The position numbers were made by a program, and so were the translations under genes. DNA of 64,000 bases from Caballeronia sp. Lep1P3 (GTDB lineage: Bacteria > Pseudomonadota > Gammaproteobacteria > Burkholderiales > Burkholderiaceae), in the NCBI RefSeq assembly GCF_022879595.1, contig NZ_CP084266.1, forward strand, positions 248,001-312,000, given 5' to 3'. This document shows positions 8,892 to 18,443 of the stretch, piece by piece; within the stretch, counting starts at the first letter, position 1; each line of letters begins with the position of its first letter. The notes under the pieces were generated by a model that saw only the letters and a program-made list of their open reading frames with translations, was not told where the DNA came from and did not search any database.

Positions 8892-9914
8892 TCACGCCTG
8901 CAGCGCGAGCAGCGCGAATGTCGCGAGCCAGTGCTCGCCCATGTAATCCCCGGCGACATGCGCGATGCCCGCGGCGAGATGTTCGTCCGCGCTCGACTGC
9001 AACACGGCGATGCGCGCGTCGCCTTCCGGCAGCGCCCGCGCGATCTCGCGCTGACACCACGCGCGGCTCAGGTTCAGGCCGTCGAGGTGCGCGAGCTTGC
9101 CGTCGCTGCGATCCGTGACGGTGGCCGGCGTGAAGAGCGTCGCGGGCTCGCGCGCGGCAAGGCGCGGCAGGAACGCATCGAGCCAGCCGGCGAAGCGCGC
9201 ATCGGGCAGGACGTGGCGCATCAATACTGCTTCCATCAGCGAGGGCGAGAGGAATTCGTCCCCGGCCGGCTCCCATGCCTGACACCCTGCATCGTTCTCG
9301 AACCAGCGCATCGCGGTTCGCGTGAGCAGTTGCTCGAACGCCGTATCGCCGACGACGCGCGCATACCCAAGCGACAGCGTCAGCGCGAACGCCATGTTGA
9401 AGTGCGTGCCGACGCGCAGCGGATACGTGGACTTCGGCAGAAATTCGGTGAAGCGCTCGACGAAGGCGTCCGCGAGCGGTTGCAGCGAGCGCGCCCAGCG
9501 CGCGCCATCGGCGGATTGCATCGAGCGAAGTTGGCCCGCGAGCGCGAGCAGCCACGCCCAGCCGTAGGGCCGCTCGAAGCCGCGCGATGCCGGGCGTTGC
9601 AGATACGCGACTTCCGCCGCGACGTTCGCCTCGGTGAAATGCTCGTCGATGACCGCGCGAATGCGGGCGGCCTCCGGCAAGCCGGGGAAGCAGTCGTACA
9701 GGCGCGCAGTCAGCCAGTAGCCGTGCACGCACGAATGCCAGTCGAAGCTGCCGTAGAAAATCGGATGCAGCGCGCGCGGGCTTTGCGCGTCGGCAGCGCT
9801 TGCGAGAACGTGGTCGAGCTTGTTCGGATATTCGCGCGTCAGGTGGCCGAGCGCCACTTGCGCGAACTTCGATGCGAGCGCTTCGTCGAGCGCGACGGGT
9901 TTCTGCTTGTCCAT
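8892..9914 (-). CDS. DUF2891 family protein
   Basis: A soluble, alpha-helical protein of 340 residues with the landmarks of DUF2891: HPIFYGSFDWHSCVHGYW at about 48-65, an RPYGWAWLL segment, a GTHFNMAFAL segment and DEFLSPSL. Conserved His and Trp residues suggest an alpha/alpha-barrel enzyme, but no activity is established for the family. ATG 9914 is preceded by GCGAGG at 5-base spacing, so the long upstream extension of the frame is ignored. It is transcribed alone, and a perfect inverted repeat lies about 40 bases before the start (see 9955-9981). Confidence 0.85.
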   Translation of the reverse strand: MDKQKPVALDEALASKFAQVALGHLTREYPNKLDHVLASAADAQSPRALHPIFYGSFDWHSCVHGYWLTARLYDCFPGLPEAARIRAVIDEHFTEANVAAEVAYLQRPASRGFERPYGWAWLLALAGQLRSMQSADGARWARSLQPLADAFVERFTEFLPKSTYPLRVGTHFNMAFALTLSLGYARVVGDTAFEQLLTRTAMRWFENDAGCQAWEPAGDEFLSPSLMEAVLMRHVLPDARFAGWLDAFLPRLAAREPATLFTPATVTDRSDGKLAHLDGLNLSRAWCQREIARALPEGDARIAVLQSSADEHLAAGIAHVAGDYMGEHWLATFALLALQA

Positions 9915-9954
9915 GCGAACCTCGCGGAACATCGTTCGGTTGAATTGAATCGCG

Positions 9955-9981
9955 ACTTTATCGATAAATGCTCGATAAAGT
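9955..9981. promoter_or_regulatory. Perfect inverted repeat, candidate operator
   Basis: The arms ACTTTATCGA (9955-9964) and TCGATAAAGT (9972-9981) are exact complements around a 7-base spacer, 41 bases upstream of the DUF2891 start. Their AT richness stands out from the surroundings. Both geometry and position fit an operator; a dedicated regulator is not adjacent. Confidence 0.45.
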
Positions 9982-10265
9982 GTCCTGGCCGGGTAATTAC
10001 CTAGTTGCAGTGTCGCGCGCCTTGCGCAGAAATGCCGTAAGCCGCGCGAAGGCTTTCGCCGTAAGCGACGACGCGTTTCGGTTCGGCGAGCGCTCTTGCC
10101 CGCGCGCATCGAAATGCGCGGTCAAGCGCCATCCGCGATGCAACTTCTGCGCGCCGATGCCCGATGCGTCGTTTAAACTTGCGCCCGAACGCCGCCAGAG
10201 CGTCACGTCCCGGCACGCGCGCCGGGCTTTTCATTCCAATAGAGACGTAAGCGTCCAGCACATTC
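9982..10265. other. Intergenic, no gene supported
   Basis: About 280 bases of GC-rich sequence between the divergent DUF2891 gene and the MFS gene. Open frames on both strands look like high-GC noise. No RNA structure was recognised. Confidence 0.4.
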
Positions 10266-11561
10266 ATGAGCGATCTTCCCGTATATACCGCAGAGGACAC
10301 CCGGCGACGCGTTTTCGCAATCGTCGGCGCGTCGTCGGGCAATCTCGTCGAATGGTTCGACTTCTACATTTACTCGTTCCTCGCGCTGTATTTCTCGGCG
10401 GCATTCTTTCCGGGCGGCAATCCGACCGTGCAATTGCTGAACACCGCGGGCGTGTTCGCCGCCGGTTTCCTCATGCGGCCGATCGGCGGATGGCTCTTCG
10501 GCCGCATCGCCGACAAACACGGCCGCCGCAACGCGATGATGATCTCGGTGCTGATGATGTGCGGCGGCTCGCTCGTCATCACCTTCCTGCCGACTTACGC
10601 GAGCATCGGTGCCTGGGCGCCGCTGCTGCTGCTCGTCGCGCGGCTTTTTCAGGGCTTGTCGGTGGGCGGTGAATACGGCACGAGCGCGACTTACATGAGC
10701 GAAGTGGCGTTGCGCGGCCGGCGCGGATTCTTTGCGTCGTTCCAGTACGTGACGCTGATCGGCGGGCAACTCGCCGCGCTGCTCGTGCTCGTCGTGTTGC
10801 AGCTTTTCCTTTCGACGGAAGAACTGAAAGCCTGGGGCTGGCGCGTGCCGTTCTTCATCGGCGCGTGTGCGGCGCTCATTTCGCTGTATTTGCGCCGTTC
10901 GCTCGATGAAACGACGACGGCGGAAATCCGCGAGCGCAAGGAAGCGGGCACGCTCGCGGGACTGATGCATCACAAGGCCGCGTTCATGACGGTCGTGGGG
11001 TTCACGGCGGGCGGCTCGCTCATCTTCTATACGTTCACGACCTACATGCAGAAGTATCTGGTGAACACGGCCGGCATGCACGCGAAGACCGCGAGCAACG
11101 TGATGACCGGCGCGCTTCTCGTCTACATGCTGCTGCAGCCGCTGTTCGGCGCGCTGTCGGACCGCATCGGACGCCGCCAGTCGATGCTCTGGTTCGGCGT
11201 GCTCGCGACGCTTTGCACCGTGCCGCTGCTGCACGCGCTCTCGGGCGTGAAAAGCCCGTTCATGGCCTTCGTGCTGATCGTGGCGGCGCTCGCCATCGTG
11301 AGTTTCTATACGTCGATCAGCGGTCTCATCAAGGCCGAAATGTTTCCGCCCGAAGTGCGCGCGCTCGGCGTCGGGCTGTCGTATGCGGTCGCCAACGCGG
11401 TATTCGGCGGATCGGCGGAATATGTCGCGCTGTGGCTCAAGAACGCGGGAAGCGAATCGGCGTTCTTCTGGTACGTGACCGTGATGTGCGCGATCTCGCT
11501 CGTCGTCTCGTGGGTGATGCTGAGCCCGGTCAAGGAGGGATACTTGCGCAACGAACCGTAA
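10266..11561 (+). CDS. MFS metabolite:H+ symporter (alpha-ketoglutarate permease-like)
   Basis: A 431-residue inner-membrane protein with 12 predicted helices, from the MHS branch of the major facilitator superfamily. The family marks are [14 protein letters not shown] in helix 1, the loop motif [13 protein letters not shown] after helix 2, and [18 protein letters not shown] in helix 4. These match KgtP-like alpha-ketoglutarate permeases most closely, though citrate or another carboxylate cannot be excluded. It stands alone, and a GC-rich hairpin just after the stop may end the transcript. Confidence 0.88.
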   Translation: MSDLPVYTAEDTRRRVFAIVGASSGNLVEWFDFYIYSFLALYFSAAFFPGGNPTVQLLNTAGVFAAGFLMRPIGGWLFGRIADKHGRRNAMMISVLMMCGGSLVITFLPTYASIGAWAPLLLLVARLFQGLSVGGEYGTSATYMSEVALRGRRGFFASFQYVTLIGGQLAALLVLVVLQLFLSTEELKAWGWRVPFFIGACAALISLYLRRSLDETTTAEIRERKEAGTLAGLMHHKAAFMTVVGFTAGGSLIFYTFTTYMQKYLVNTAGMHAKTASNVMTGALLVYMLLQPLFGALSDRIGRRQSMLWFGVLATLCTVPLLHALSGVKSPFMAFVLIVAALAIVSFYTSISGLIKAEMFPPEVRALGVGLSYAVANAVFGGSAEYVALWLKNAGSESAFFWYVTVMCAISLVVSWVMLSPVKEGYLRNEP

Positions 11562-11568
11562 GGTTCAG

Positions 11569-11596
11569 CCGCGCGGACGCCCGATCGTCCGCGCGG
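11569..11596 (+). terminator. GC-rich hairpin after MFS gene
   Basis: An 11-bp perfect stem (CCGCGCGGACG / CGTCCGCGCGG) with a 6-base loop begins 7 bases after the stop codon. There is no T tract, so it is at best a partial or Rho-assisted terminator. Confidence 0.4.
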
Positions 11597-11808
11597 TATG
11601 TTCAACGAGGCGGGCCGGGCGCGGACATCGATTGCCGCGCGGCTTGCCGATGACGGTAGTATGGTGTTTGATGCGGTATGTATCGATAGACGATGCGCCC
11701 GGCGTGGCGCGCAGTGGCACTCGGAAACAGGATATGCATGGGCGCGGCCTCGTCGCGCGCCGTGGCGATGCGCGCACTCGGGCGCATCGGTCAGCAGGGA
11801 GCCTGTCC

Positions 11809-12486
11809 ATGGAAGATTTCGACGAAACGTTGTTTGTCGTCTGGCGAGCGAACCTGAACGTACTGGTCGGTTCGCCCGGCGGCGCCGCGCGTCTTGCGCG
11901 GATGATGAACTTCTCGCCGTCGTTCATGAAGCTGATCGTCGCGGGGCAGCGGGACTTCAACGAGGAATTCGTGCGCGGCATCGAGCTGGTGTCGGGGCTG
12001 CCGCCGCACTGGATGGACGAGCGGCGCAGCGCCGCCGAGGTTCCCGTGGAAGTCAAGCGCGCGCTCGACGAAGAACGGCCGTTCGCGATATTTCGCGGCA
12101 CCGCGCATCCCGCGCCCAAGCGTTCGGTGCTGCGCGGACCGGAGCCGCTGCTTTCGCAGACGGAAGCCACGCGGCGCGTCGCGGATCTCGCGCAGCAACA
12201 GGCCGAAGCCAACCGCCGCGATCTGCTCTTCAGGAAGAACCGGGAATTGCTGTCGCAGGACTTGCGGCGGCTCGAGCGGCAGCTCGGCCTCCTGCAAGTG
12301 GAGCCGATGCTGCCGAAGGCCGATGAACTCGTCGCATCCGACCGCATGAGCGAATCGGCGAAAGCGGATCTGTCCGGGCGGCTCGAACAGATCGACAAGC
12401 ATGTCAAGCTGCTGCATCAGCACGTCGAGAAACTCGTCGCGCTCCTCTCGACGCCCGACGAGCCGGGCGCCGGCGACGCGAGCTGA
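11809..12486 (+). CDS. Hypothetical protein, HTH-like N-terminus and coiled-coil C-terminus
   Basis: A 225-residue soluble protein of unrecognised family. Residues about 18-55 (GGAARLARMMNFSPSFMKL … LPPHWMD) look like a lambda-repressor/Cro-type helix-turn-helix. The region from about 115 to 215 is charged, rich in Leu, Arg and Gln, and likely a coiled coil (LAQQQAEANRRDLLFRKNR, then RLEQIDKHVKLLHQHVEKL). ATG 11809 follows AGGGAG at about 8 bases; upstream readings lack a site. A DNA-binding oligomer is a reasonable inference, but no target is evident. Confidence 0.65.
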   Translation: MEDFDETLFVVWRANLNVLVGSPGGAARLARMMNFSPSFMKLIVAGQRDFNEEFVRGIELVSGLPPHWMDERRSAAEVPVEVKRALDEERPFAIFRGTAHPAPKRSVLRGPEPLLSQTEATRRVADLAQQQAEANRRDLLFRKNRELLSQDLRRLERQLGLLQVEPMLPKADELVASDRMSESAKADLSGRLEQIDKHVKLLHQHVEKLVALLSTPDEPGAGDAS

Positions 12487-12495
12487 AAAGGCCGC

Positions 12496-12657
12496 CTACT
12501 TTTTCGGCGCTTCGTCTTTCTCGCGCGATTCCGGTTCCGGGTGAACCGCGATCGGATCGCTTGCCGGGAAGGTTTCTTCGAGCGCTTCGTCGAGCGCGTC
12601 TTGTTCCTTCACCGGCTCCGGCTGCTTCGTTGCTCCGTTCTGGCTGGCTTGCGTCAT
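12496..12657 (-). CDS. Small acidic protein with DEALEETFPASDP motif
   Basis: A 53-residue hydrophilic protein starting at ATG 12657 behind GGAGG (4-base spacing). The core ALDEALEETFPASDPIA is a short motif I recognise from many small proteobacterial proteins of unknown role; the rest is rich in Glu, Pro and Lys. It lies just downstream of the AraC-family gene on the same strand, 50 bases after that gene's end, and could be co-transcribed. Confidence 0.7.
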   Translation of the reverse strand: MTQASQNGATKQPEPVKEQDALDEALEETFPASDPIAVHPEPESREKDEAPKK

Positions 12658-12707
12658 GGGGCCTCCGCGATGTGAGTCGAACGTATCCCAATATAACAGT
12701 CGATTCT

Positions 12708-13772
12708 TCAGCGTGCGCGCCGGTAGTCCGCCGGGCGCACGCCCGTCCACTTTCGAAACGCGCGCCGGAACGCGCTCGGCTCCGCGAAGCCCAGCGCGGC
12801 GGCGATGTCGGCGATGGTTTCGTTCGTATCGGCGAGGCGTGAAATCGCGAGATCGCGCCGAAGCGCGTCCTTGATCGCCTGCAGCGTCGAGCCTTCGCGC
12901 GCGAGACGCCGTCTCAGCGTAGCCTCCGCCATATTCAGCGCCGCCGCGATGCCGTCCGCCTCGGGCCAGTCGGCGGGCGCGATCGACTTCAGGCGCTGCC
13001 GGATGCGCGCCGCGAGCGAATCCGGATTGCGATACTTGACGATGAAATTCGCAGGCGCGTCGCGCAGAAACAGCTTGAGCGTCGATGCCGACTGCACGAC
13101 GGAAAGCGTCGCGCATTCGGGCGCGAGATCCACGAACGTTTGCGGCTGATCGAAGCAGAGCGCGTCGCAGAACATCGGGCGATATTCGTCGCTATCGGCG
13201 GGCTCAGCGCAGCGAAAGTGCGCCGCGAGCACCGGAATGCGCCTGCCGACGAGCCAGCACAGCAAGCCATACACGAGGATGAAACCGGTCGCGTAGGCGA
13301 ACATCGTCTTGGGCGCGTTCGCATCGCGAAGGACGATGCGCACGCGCCCCTCGTCGATATGCGGCTCGAACGTCAGCGCGTCGAGCACGAGCCGCATGAA
13401 GCCCGCGATGCGCCCGAGCGCTTCCTTGCCGTTGCGGGCGCCGAGCGCCGCATGGCACATCAGCACGAAGCTGCCGCGGCGCATCGGATGCGGGTCCTGG
13501 CCGAAGAATTCGTCGTCGAGGGCATCCGCGATCGCGTGCCACAGCTTGCCGTACTGCGCGGGCGACACGCGCGCACGCGGCGAATCGAGCGCGGCGGGCG
13601 CGATGTCCGCGGCATCCAGCAGCGTCGCGCGTGCAATGCCGCGCGCTTCGGCACAGCGCAGCGCCGCGTCGACGAGGCTCGCGGCGATCGAATCGCGCTC
13701 GACGTGCGTTCGGCGGATTGGGGTTGTCACTAGGTGGCGAAAGCGCTCGGTTAGCGTGATCGTTCTGGTCAT
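12708..13772 (-). CDS. AraC-family transcriptional regulator (OruR/arabinose-binding type)
   Basis: A 354-residue regulator. The N-terminal about 200 residues form the domain seen in OruR/ArgR-type AraC proteins (SPAQYGKLWHAIADALDDEFFG, about 69-90). The C-terminal about 90 residues are the AraC DNA-binding domain with two helix-turn-helix motifs (MAEATLRRRLAREGSTLQAI and IADIAAALGFAEPSAFRRAF) and the closing GVRPADYR. It is divergent from the acyl-CoA dehydrogenase/acyl-CoA synthetase pair across a 97-base gap. This strongly suggests it controls that operon, with a fatty or branched-chain acid or its CoA ester as the likely signal (inference). Confidence 0.92.
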   Translation of the reverse strand: MTRTITLTERFRHLVTTPIRRTHVERDSIAASLVDAALRCAEARGIARATLLDAADIAPAALDSPRARVSPAQYGKLWHAIADALDDEFFGQDPHPMRRGSFVLMCHAALGARNGKEALGRIAGFMRLVLDALTFEPHIDEGRVRIVLRDANAPKTMFAYATGFILVYGLLCWLVGRRIPVLAAHFRCAEPADSDEYRPMFCDALCFDQPQTFVDLAPECATLSVVQSASTLKLFLRDAPANFIVKYRNPDSLAARIRQRLKSIAPADWPEADGIAAALNMAEATLRRRLAREGSTLQAIKDALRRDLAISRLADTNETIADIAAALGFAEPSAFRRAFRKWTGVRPADYRRAR

Positions 13773-13869
13773 CGGCCGGGGGCGGGCGATTGCCTAGACT
13801 CGCGAGAGCCGCCGATATCGGCGAAGAAGTGTATCCGAACCACCGACGACGCCCTTTGCGGGTTCAACC

Positions 13870-15006
13870 ATGATCGACAGATTTCTCACCGAAGAGCAGC
13901 GCATGATTCGCGATGCCGCGCGCCAGTTCGCCACCGAAGCGCTCGCGCCGAACGCGGGCCAGTGGGACAAGGACGGCGCGATTCCGGACGCCGTCGTGCG
14001 TCAACTGGGCGAGCTGGGCTTGCTCGGGATGATCGTGCCGGCCGAACTCGGCGGCACTTACAGCGACTACACCGCCTACGCCCTCGCGATGGAAGAAATC
14101 GCGGCCGGCTGCGCCTCGTGCGCGACGATGATGAGCGTGCACAACTCCGTCGGCTGCGGGCCGATACTCGCTTTCGGCACCGATGCGCAAAAGGCCGAAT
14201 GGCTGCCGAAGCTCGCGAGCGGCGAAGTGATCGGCGCCTTTTGCCTGACCGAGCCGCAAGCGGGATCGGAAGCCAACAATCTGCGCGTGCGGGCCGTCGA
14301 GCGCGACGGCCAGTGGGTCATCTCCGGCAGCAAGCAGTTCGTGACGAACGGGCGTCGCGCGGGGGTCGCGATCGTGTTCGCCGTGACCGATCCCGAACTT
14401 GGCAAGCGCGGCATTTCCGCCTTCATCGTGCCGACGAACACGCCGGGCTTCAACGTCGGGCCGCAAGAGCACAAACTCGGCATCCGCGCGTCGGATACGT
14501 GTCCGATCACCTTCGACGGCTGCGCGGTTCCCGCCGCGAACCTGCTCGGCAAGCGCGGCGAAGGCTTGAAGATCGCGCTGTCGAATCTGGAAGGCGGGCG
14601 CATCGGCATTGCGGCGCAGGCGCTCGGCATTGCGCGCGCGGCCTTCGATGCGGCGCGCGCCTACGCGAAGGATCGCGTGCAGTTCGGCAAGCCGATCGCC
14701 GAGCATCAATCGGTGGCGAACATGCTCGCCGACATGCAGACGCAGATCAACGCCGCGCGCCTTCTGGTGCTGCACGCGGCGCGCATGCGGACCGAAGGCA
14801 TCGCTTGCCTGTCGGAGGCATCGCAGGCGAAGCTCTTCGCATCGGAAATGGCCGAGCGCGTGTGCTCGGATGCCATCCAGATTCACGGCGGATACGGCTA
14901 TCTGCAGGACTATCCGGTGGAACGGCATTACCGCGACGCGCGCATCACGCAGATCTACGAAGGCACGAGCGAGGTGCAGCGCATGGTGATCGCGCGGCAC
15001 GTCTAG
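13870..15006 (+). CDS. Acyl-CoA dehydrogenase
   Basis: An FAD-dependent acyl-CoA dehydrogenase of 378 residues that introduces a 2,3 double bond into an acyl-CoA and passes electrons to ETF. Domain order is the family's: N-terminal helices, middle beta domain ([21 protein letters not shown]) and C-terminal helical domain ending in [15 protein letters not shown], which places the catalytic Glu at about 364. That position and the [15 protein letters not shown] stretch fit short- or branched-chain enzymes. An acyl-CoA synthetase follows 23 bases downstream, so the two can activate and then oxidise the same acid. Confidence 0.95.
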   Translation: MIDRFLTEEQRMIRDAARQFATEALAPNAGQWDKDGAIPDAVVRQLGELGLLGMIVPAELGGTYSDYTAYALAMEEIAAGCASCATMMSVHNSVGCGPILAFGTDAQKAEWLPKLASGEVIGAFCLTEPQAGSEANNLRVRAVERDGQWVISGSKQFVTNGRRAGVAIVFAVTDPELGKRGISAFIVPTNTPGFNVGPQEHKLGIRASDTCPITFDGCAVPAANLLGKRGEGLKIALSNLEGGRIGIAAQALGIARAAFDAARAYAKDRVQFGKPIAEHQSVANMLADMQTQINAARLLVLHAARMRTEGIACLSEASQAKLFASEMAERVCSDAIQIHGGYGYLQDYPVERHYRDARITQIYEGTSEVQRMVIARHV

Positions 15007-15029
15007 CGGTACGTTCACGAGGAGACGCC

Positions 15030-16745
15030 ATGAATCGAGCCGCGCCGTTCATCGAAGCACGAGATTTTCTGCTGCGTCATCGCACCGATTACGACACCGC
15101 GTATCGCGAGTTCAAGTGGCCCGTGCTCGATCGCTTCAACTGGGCGCTCGATTATTTCGATCCGATGGCGCGCGCCAACGATGCGCCCGCGCTGTGCATC
15201 GTCGCGGATAGCGGCGAGAAGACGGTCTTCAGCTTCGTGCAGATGAGCGAGCGCTCGGCGCGCGTCGCGAATCACCTGCGCGCGCTCGATGTGAAGCGCG
15301 GCGAGCGCATCCTGCTGATGCTGCCGAACCGCGTCGAGTTGTGGGAAACGATGCTCGCCGCGATGAAACTCGGCGCGATCGTGCTGCCGGCCACGACGCA
15401 ACTGGCGAGCGGCGACCTGCGCGAGCGCATCGCGCTTGGGCGCGTGCAGCATGTCGTCGCCGATGCGGGCGAAACGCACAAGTTCGATGGCATCGACATC
15501 GCGGGCGCGAAGCTGTCCGTCGGCGGCGCGCGCGAAGGGTGGCTCGCCTACGAAGCCGCGTATGACGCATCGCCGGATTTCGTTCCGGACGCCGAAACGA
15601 TGGCGCGCGATCCGTATCTTCTGTACTTCACGTCGGGCACGACGTCGAAGCCGAAGCCCGTCGCGCATACGCACGAAAGCTATCCGGTCGGCCATCTTTC
15701 GACGATGTACTGGATCGGGCTGCAACCGGGCGACGTCCACTGGAACATCAGTTCGCCCGGCTGGGCGAAGCACGCGTGGAGTTGCGTTTTCGCGCCGTGG
15801 AACGCGCAGGCGTGCGTCTTCATCTATAACTTCAGCCGCTTCGATGCCGCCCGCACGCTCGATGCGCTCGTCGAGCACGAAGTCACGATGCTCTGCGCGC
15901 CGCCGACCGTCTGGCGCATGCTGGTGCAGGAGCCGCTCGCGTCGTACCGCGTGAGGCTGCGGGAGATCGTCGGGGCGGGCGAGCCGCTCAATCCGGAAGT
16001 CGTCGAGCGCGTGCAGGCCGCGTGGGGCGTGCCGATCCGCGACGGCTACGGTCAGACGGAGACCACCGCGCAGATCGCCAATTCGCCGGGCCAGCGGCTC
16101 GTCCCCGGTTCGATGGGGCGTCCGCTGCCCGGCTACCGCGTCGCGCTGCTCGATCCGGAAGGTCGCCCCGCCGACGAGGGCGAGATCGCGCTCGTTCTCG
16201 ATCCGCCGCCGCTCGGTCTCATGACCGGTTACGCCGATAATCCCGCCGCCACGGAAAACGCGATGCGCGGCGGTTTTTATCGCACGTCCGATGTCGCGTC
16301 GCGCGCGGCGGACGGCTATTTCACCTACGTGGGCCGCGCCGACGACGTGTTCAAATCGTCCGATTACCGCCTAAGCCCGTTCGAACTCGAAAGCGTGCTG
16401 ATCGAACACGAGGCGATCGCGGAAGCCGCTGTCGTGCCGAGTCCTGATCCGTTGCGGCTTTCGGTGCCGAAAGCGTTCGTCACGCTGCGCCACGGTTTCA
16501 CGATCGGGCCGGAACTCGCGCGCAGCGTGTTCGCGTTTTCGCGCGAGCGGCTCGCGCCGTACAAGCGCATCCGCCGTCTCGAATTCGCCGAATTGCCGAA
16601 GACCATCTCCGGAAAAATCCGGCGCGTCGATCTGCGCAGGCAGGAAGCGGCGCGCACGCAAGACGGCGCGCGCGGTGAATTCGAGTTCTGGGAAGACGAC
16701 TTTCCGGAGCTACGGAAACCCGATGCGTCGCAATCCGCGAAATGA
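15030..16745 (+). CDS. AMP-dependent acyl-CoA synthetase/ligase
   Basis: A 571-residue ANL-superfamily enzyme that activates a carboxylic acid with ATP and CoA through an acyl-adenylate. Visible motifs are the phosphate loop YFTSGTTSKPKPVAHTH (about 199-215), GYGQTETT, YRTSDVASRAADGYFTYVGRADD (hinge) and the C-terminal PKTISGKIRRVDLR with the catalytic Lys. The sequence resembles medium-chain/acetyl-CoA-type synthetases. ATG 15030 follows CGAGGAGA. It is the second gene of the operon with the upstream acyl-CoA dehydrogenase, and is probably under the divergent AraC regulator. The chain length of the substrate cannot be read. Confidence 0.93.
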   Translation: MNRAAPFIEARDFLLRHRTDYDTAYREFKWPVLDRFNWALDYFDPMARANDAPALCIVADSGEKTVFSFVQMSERSARVANHLRALDVKRGERILLMLPNRVELWETMLAAMKLGAIVLPATTQLASGDLRERIALGRVQHVVADAGETHKFDGIDIAGAKLSVGGAREGWLAYEAAYDASPDFVPDAETMARDPYLLYFTSGTTSKPKPVAHTHESYPVGHLSTMYWIGLQPGDVHWNISSPGWAKHAWSCVFAPWNAQACVFIYNFSRFDAARTLDALVEHEVTMLCAPPTVWRMLVQEPLASYRVRLREIVGAGEPLNPEVVERVQAAWGVPIRDGYGQTETTAQIANSPGQRLVPGSMGRPLPGYRVALLDPEGRPADEGEIALVLDPPPLGLMTGYADNPAATENAMRGGFYRTSDVASRAADGYFTYVGRADDVFKSSDYRLSPFELESVLIEHEAIAEAAVVPSPDPLRLSVPKAFVTLRHGFTIGPELARSVFAFSRERLAPYKRIRRLEFAELPKTISGKIRRVDLRRQEAARTQDGARGEFEFWEDDFPELRKPDASQSAK

Positions 16746-16848
16746 ATCGAAAGCAAATGTAACGGAGCGGCCGCGAGGCGAACCGTCTGAACGAGCGCCG
16801 GTCGAAAGGGCTCATTCACGTCGGATCAATTCAGGGAGGAACCCGATC

Positions 16849-17556
16849 ATGCCGAATCGGTCGCTACGGAACGCGCTTCTCGCGGCAGCCATCGCAGGCG
16901 CGCTCGCGACGCCGGCCGCGTCTTACGCACAAATCAACCTTCAGCAGTTCGGCTTCGGCAACAAGTCGCAGTCGTCGGGACAAAGCGGCGACAACGCCGC
17001 GCAGCCGTCCGCGCTCGGCTCGCTCGTGACGAACTATGTCGGCGCGAACCAGCAAGTGCTGAGCGGACAATCGAGCCTCGCCTCGGCCATGGGCATGTCG
17101 AGCGTCGCGAGTCAGGCGCAATCGGCGGCGGGCATGCTGTCGAGCGCGACGAGCGGCGGCGCGCCGGACGCGAGCGTGCTGTCGCAACTCGGCGGCACGC
17201 AGCAGAGCGTTTCGCAATCGTTGATGCAGGCGTTTACCAACAAGTCGACGACGCCGCCGACCGCCGCGAGCAAGCAGACTTTCACGGACGGGCTGGCGTC
17301 GCTCGGGCAGGGCGTCAAGCAGTACGCGGGGCTTCAGTCCGACCTGGGCGCGGTGAAGAACTCGATGAGCATGTCGTCGCTATTGCAGGCCGGGTCCAAT
17401 CCGGGCACGGCGCAGGCGGCGACGTATATCGCGCAATCCGCGCCGGGACAATTGCAGTCTCTCGTGCAAACGTTGACGCAGGCGGTGCAGTATGCGAAGA
17501 GCAACGGCATCTCGGTGCCGTCGATTGCGGCTTCCGCGCTCAGCATGGGCAAGTGA
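16849..17556 (+). CDS. Secreted Ser/Gln/Ala-rich hypothetical protein
   Basis: A 235-residue protein with a clear Sec signal peptide: MPNRSLRN, then a hydrophobic stretch and a cleavage site at ASYA-QI (about residue 26). The mature part is rich in Ser, Gln, Ala and Gly, contains no Cys or Trp, and looks helical and amphipathic. No family was recognised; DUF2501 was considered, but its signatures were not evident. ATG 16849 sits behind GGGAGGA. A strong convergent terminator follows at 17593. Confidence 0.75.
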   Translation: MPNRSLRNALLAAAIAGALATPAASYAQINLQQFGFGNKSQSSGQSGDNAAQPSALGSLVTNYVGANQQVLSGQSSLASAMGMSSVASQAQSAAGMLSSATSGGAPDASVLSQLGGTQQSVSQSLMQAFTNKSTTPPTAASKQTFTDGLASLGQGVKQYAGLQSDLGAVKNSMSMSSLLQAGSNPGTAQAATYIAQSAPGQLQSLVQTLTQAVQYAKSNGISVPSIAASALSMGK

Positions 17557-17592
17557 CCGCTCGCGTCGAACGCATCGAACGCGGAGCGAAAA

Positions 17593-17625
17593 AAAGCGGT
17601 GAGGCTCGTTGAGCCTCACCGCTTT
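17593..17625. terminator. Bidirectional rho-independent terminator
   Basis: A 15-bp perfect stem (AAAGCGGTGAGGCTC / GAGCCTCACCGCTTT) with a 3-base loop sits between two convergent genes. Read on the minus strand it runs into seven T, and so it is strongest for the DUF6572 gene. On the plus strand it ends the secreted-protein gene. Confidence 0.9.
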
Positions 17626-17662
17626 GCTGTTCAAACCGGTTCGTTCGAAAGCTGCGCCTGGC

Positions 17663-18253
17663 TTACATCATCGCCGCGCGGCGCAGCGAAAGCCGCGTCA
17701 GAATGGGCAGCGTCTTCGCGTGGCGCTGCTGCGAGACGAGCGGCGGCAGAGAGGAAATGTCGGTGACTTCCGCGAGCTTGCGTTCGGGTTGTCCATCGGG
17801 CACCCGGCGCGCTTCCAGTACGTCGAGTACGTCGAGCACGCCCAGCGCGGGAGGCTCCACGAGTTCGGCCACTTCCTCCTCGACCGTGAACTCGACCGGT
17901 TCCTCGACCTTCAGTCCAAGCGAGCGCCGCACGTCCACGCCGCGCGTGCGCACGCTGAAACCCGCGGCGCGAATCACGCGTTCGCGCGTTCTCCAGAATG
18001 CGGCGGCGGACGCGGTCATTGCGTGCATCGAAACATATTCGATAACGATTTGATAACCGCGCACATGCGGATAATGAGCGAGCAATTCACCCGAGCGGAT
18101 ATATCGGGTGTAGCGGTCGATTTTCTTCGTCAGCAATTCCTGATGCCGTTCTTCGTCGTTCCAGTCCATGTCGTCAAAAACGCCGACATAGACTTGCTTG
18201 AACAGGATATTGACTCCGATGTAATCGATGGCGTCCACGTCGCGCAGAGACAT
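17663..18253 (-). CDS. DUF6572-like protein
   Basis: A protein of about 196 residues whose N-terminal half (VDAIDYIGVN, FDDMDWNDEERHQELLTKKIDRYTRYIRSGE) fits the DUF6572 pattern of an antiparallel domain of unknown function. The C-terminal half is acidic and Val/Pro-rich (VEEPVEFTVEEEVAELVEPP) and probably disordered. Two in-frame ATGs lie at 18259 and 18253. The AGGGGA site touches the first and is 6 bases from the second, so 18253 is preferred. Its transcript should end at the terminator at 17593-17625. Confidence 0.65.
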   Translation of the reverse strand: MSLRDVDAIDYIGVNILFKQVYVGVFDDMDWNDEERHQELLTKKIDRYTRYIRSGELLAHYPHVRGYQIVIEYVSMHAMTASAAAFWRTRERVIRAAGFSVRTRGVDVRRSLGLKVEEPVEFTVEEEVAELVEPPALGVLDVLDVLEARRVPDGQPERKLAEVTDISSLPPLVSQQRHAKTLPILTRLSLRRAAMM

Positions 18254-18443
18254 GGTCATTCCCCTACGCCCTCAAGCGGGCAAAAGATCAAAGAACCGCA
18301 TTGTAACGGATTCGTTGCGGCAAATTACTGTGAAACACGGTATGCAACGGACGGGAAAGGCTTTTTTAGTAAGAGTCCGAAGCCGGCTTGGAATGATTCC
18401 GATTATCGCGAGATTGAATTGTGAAAATCCATTTACGAGATAA

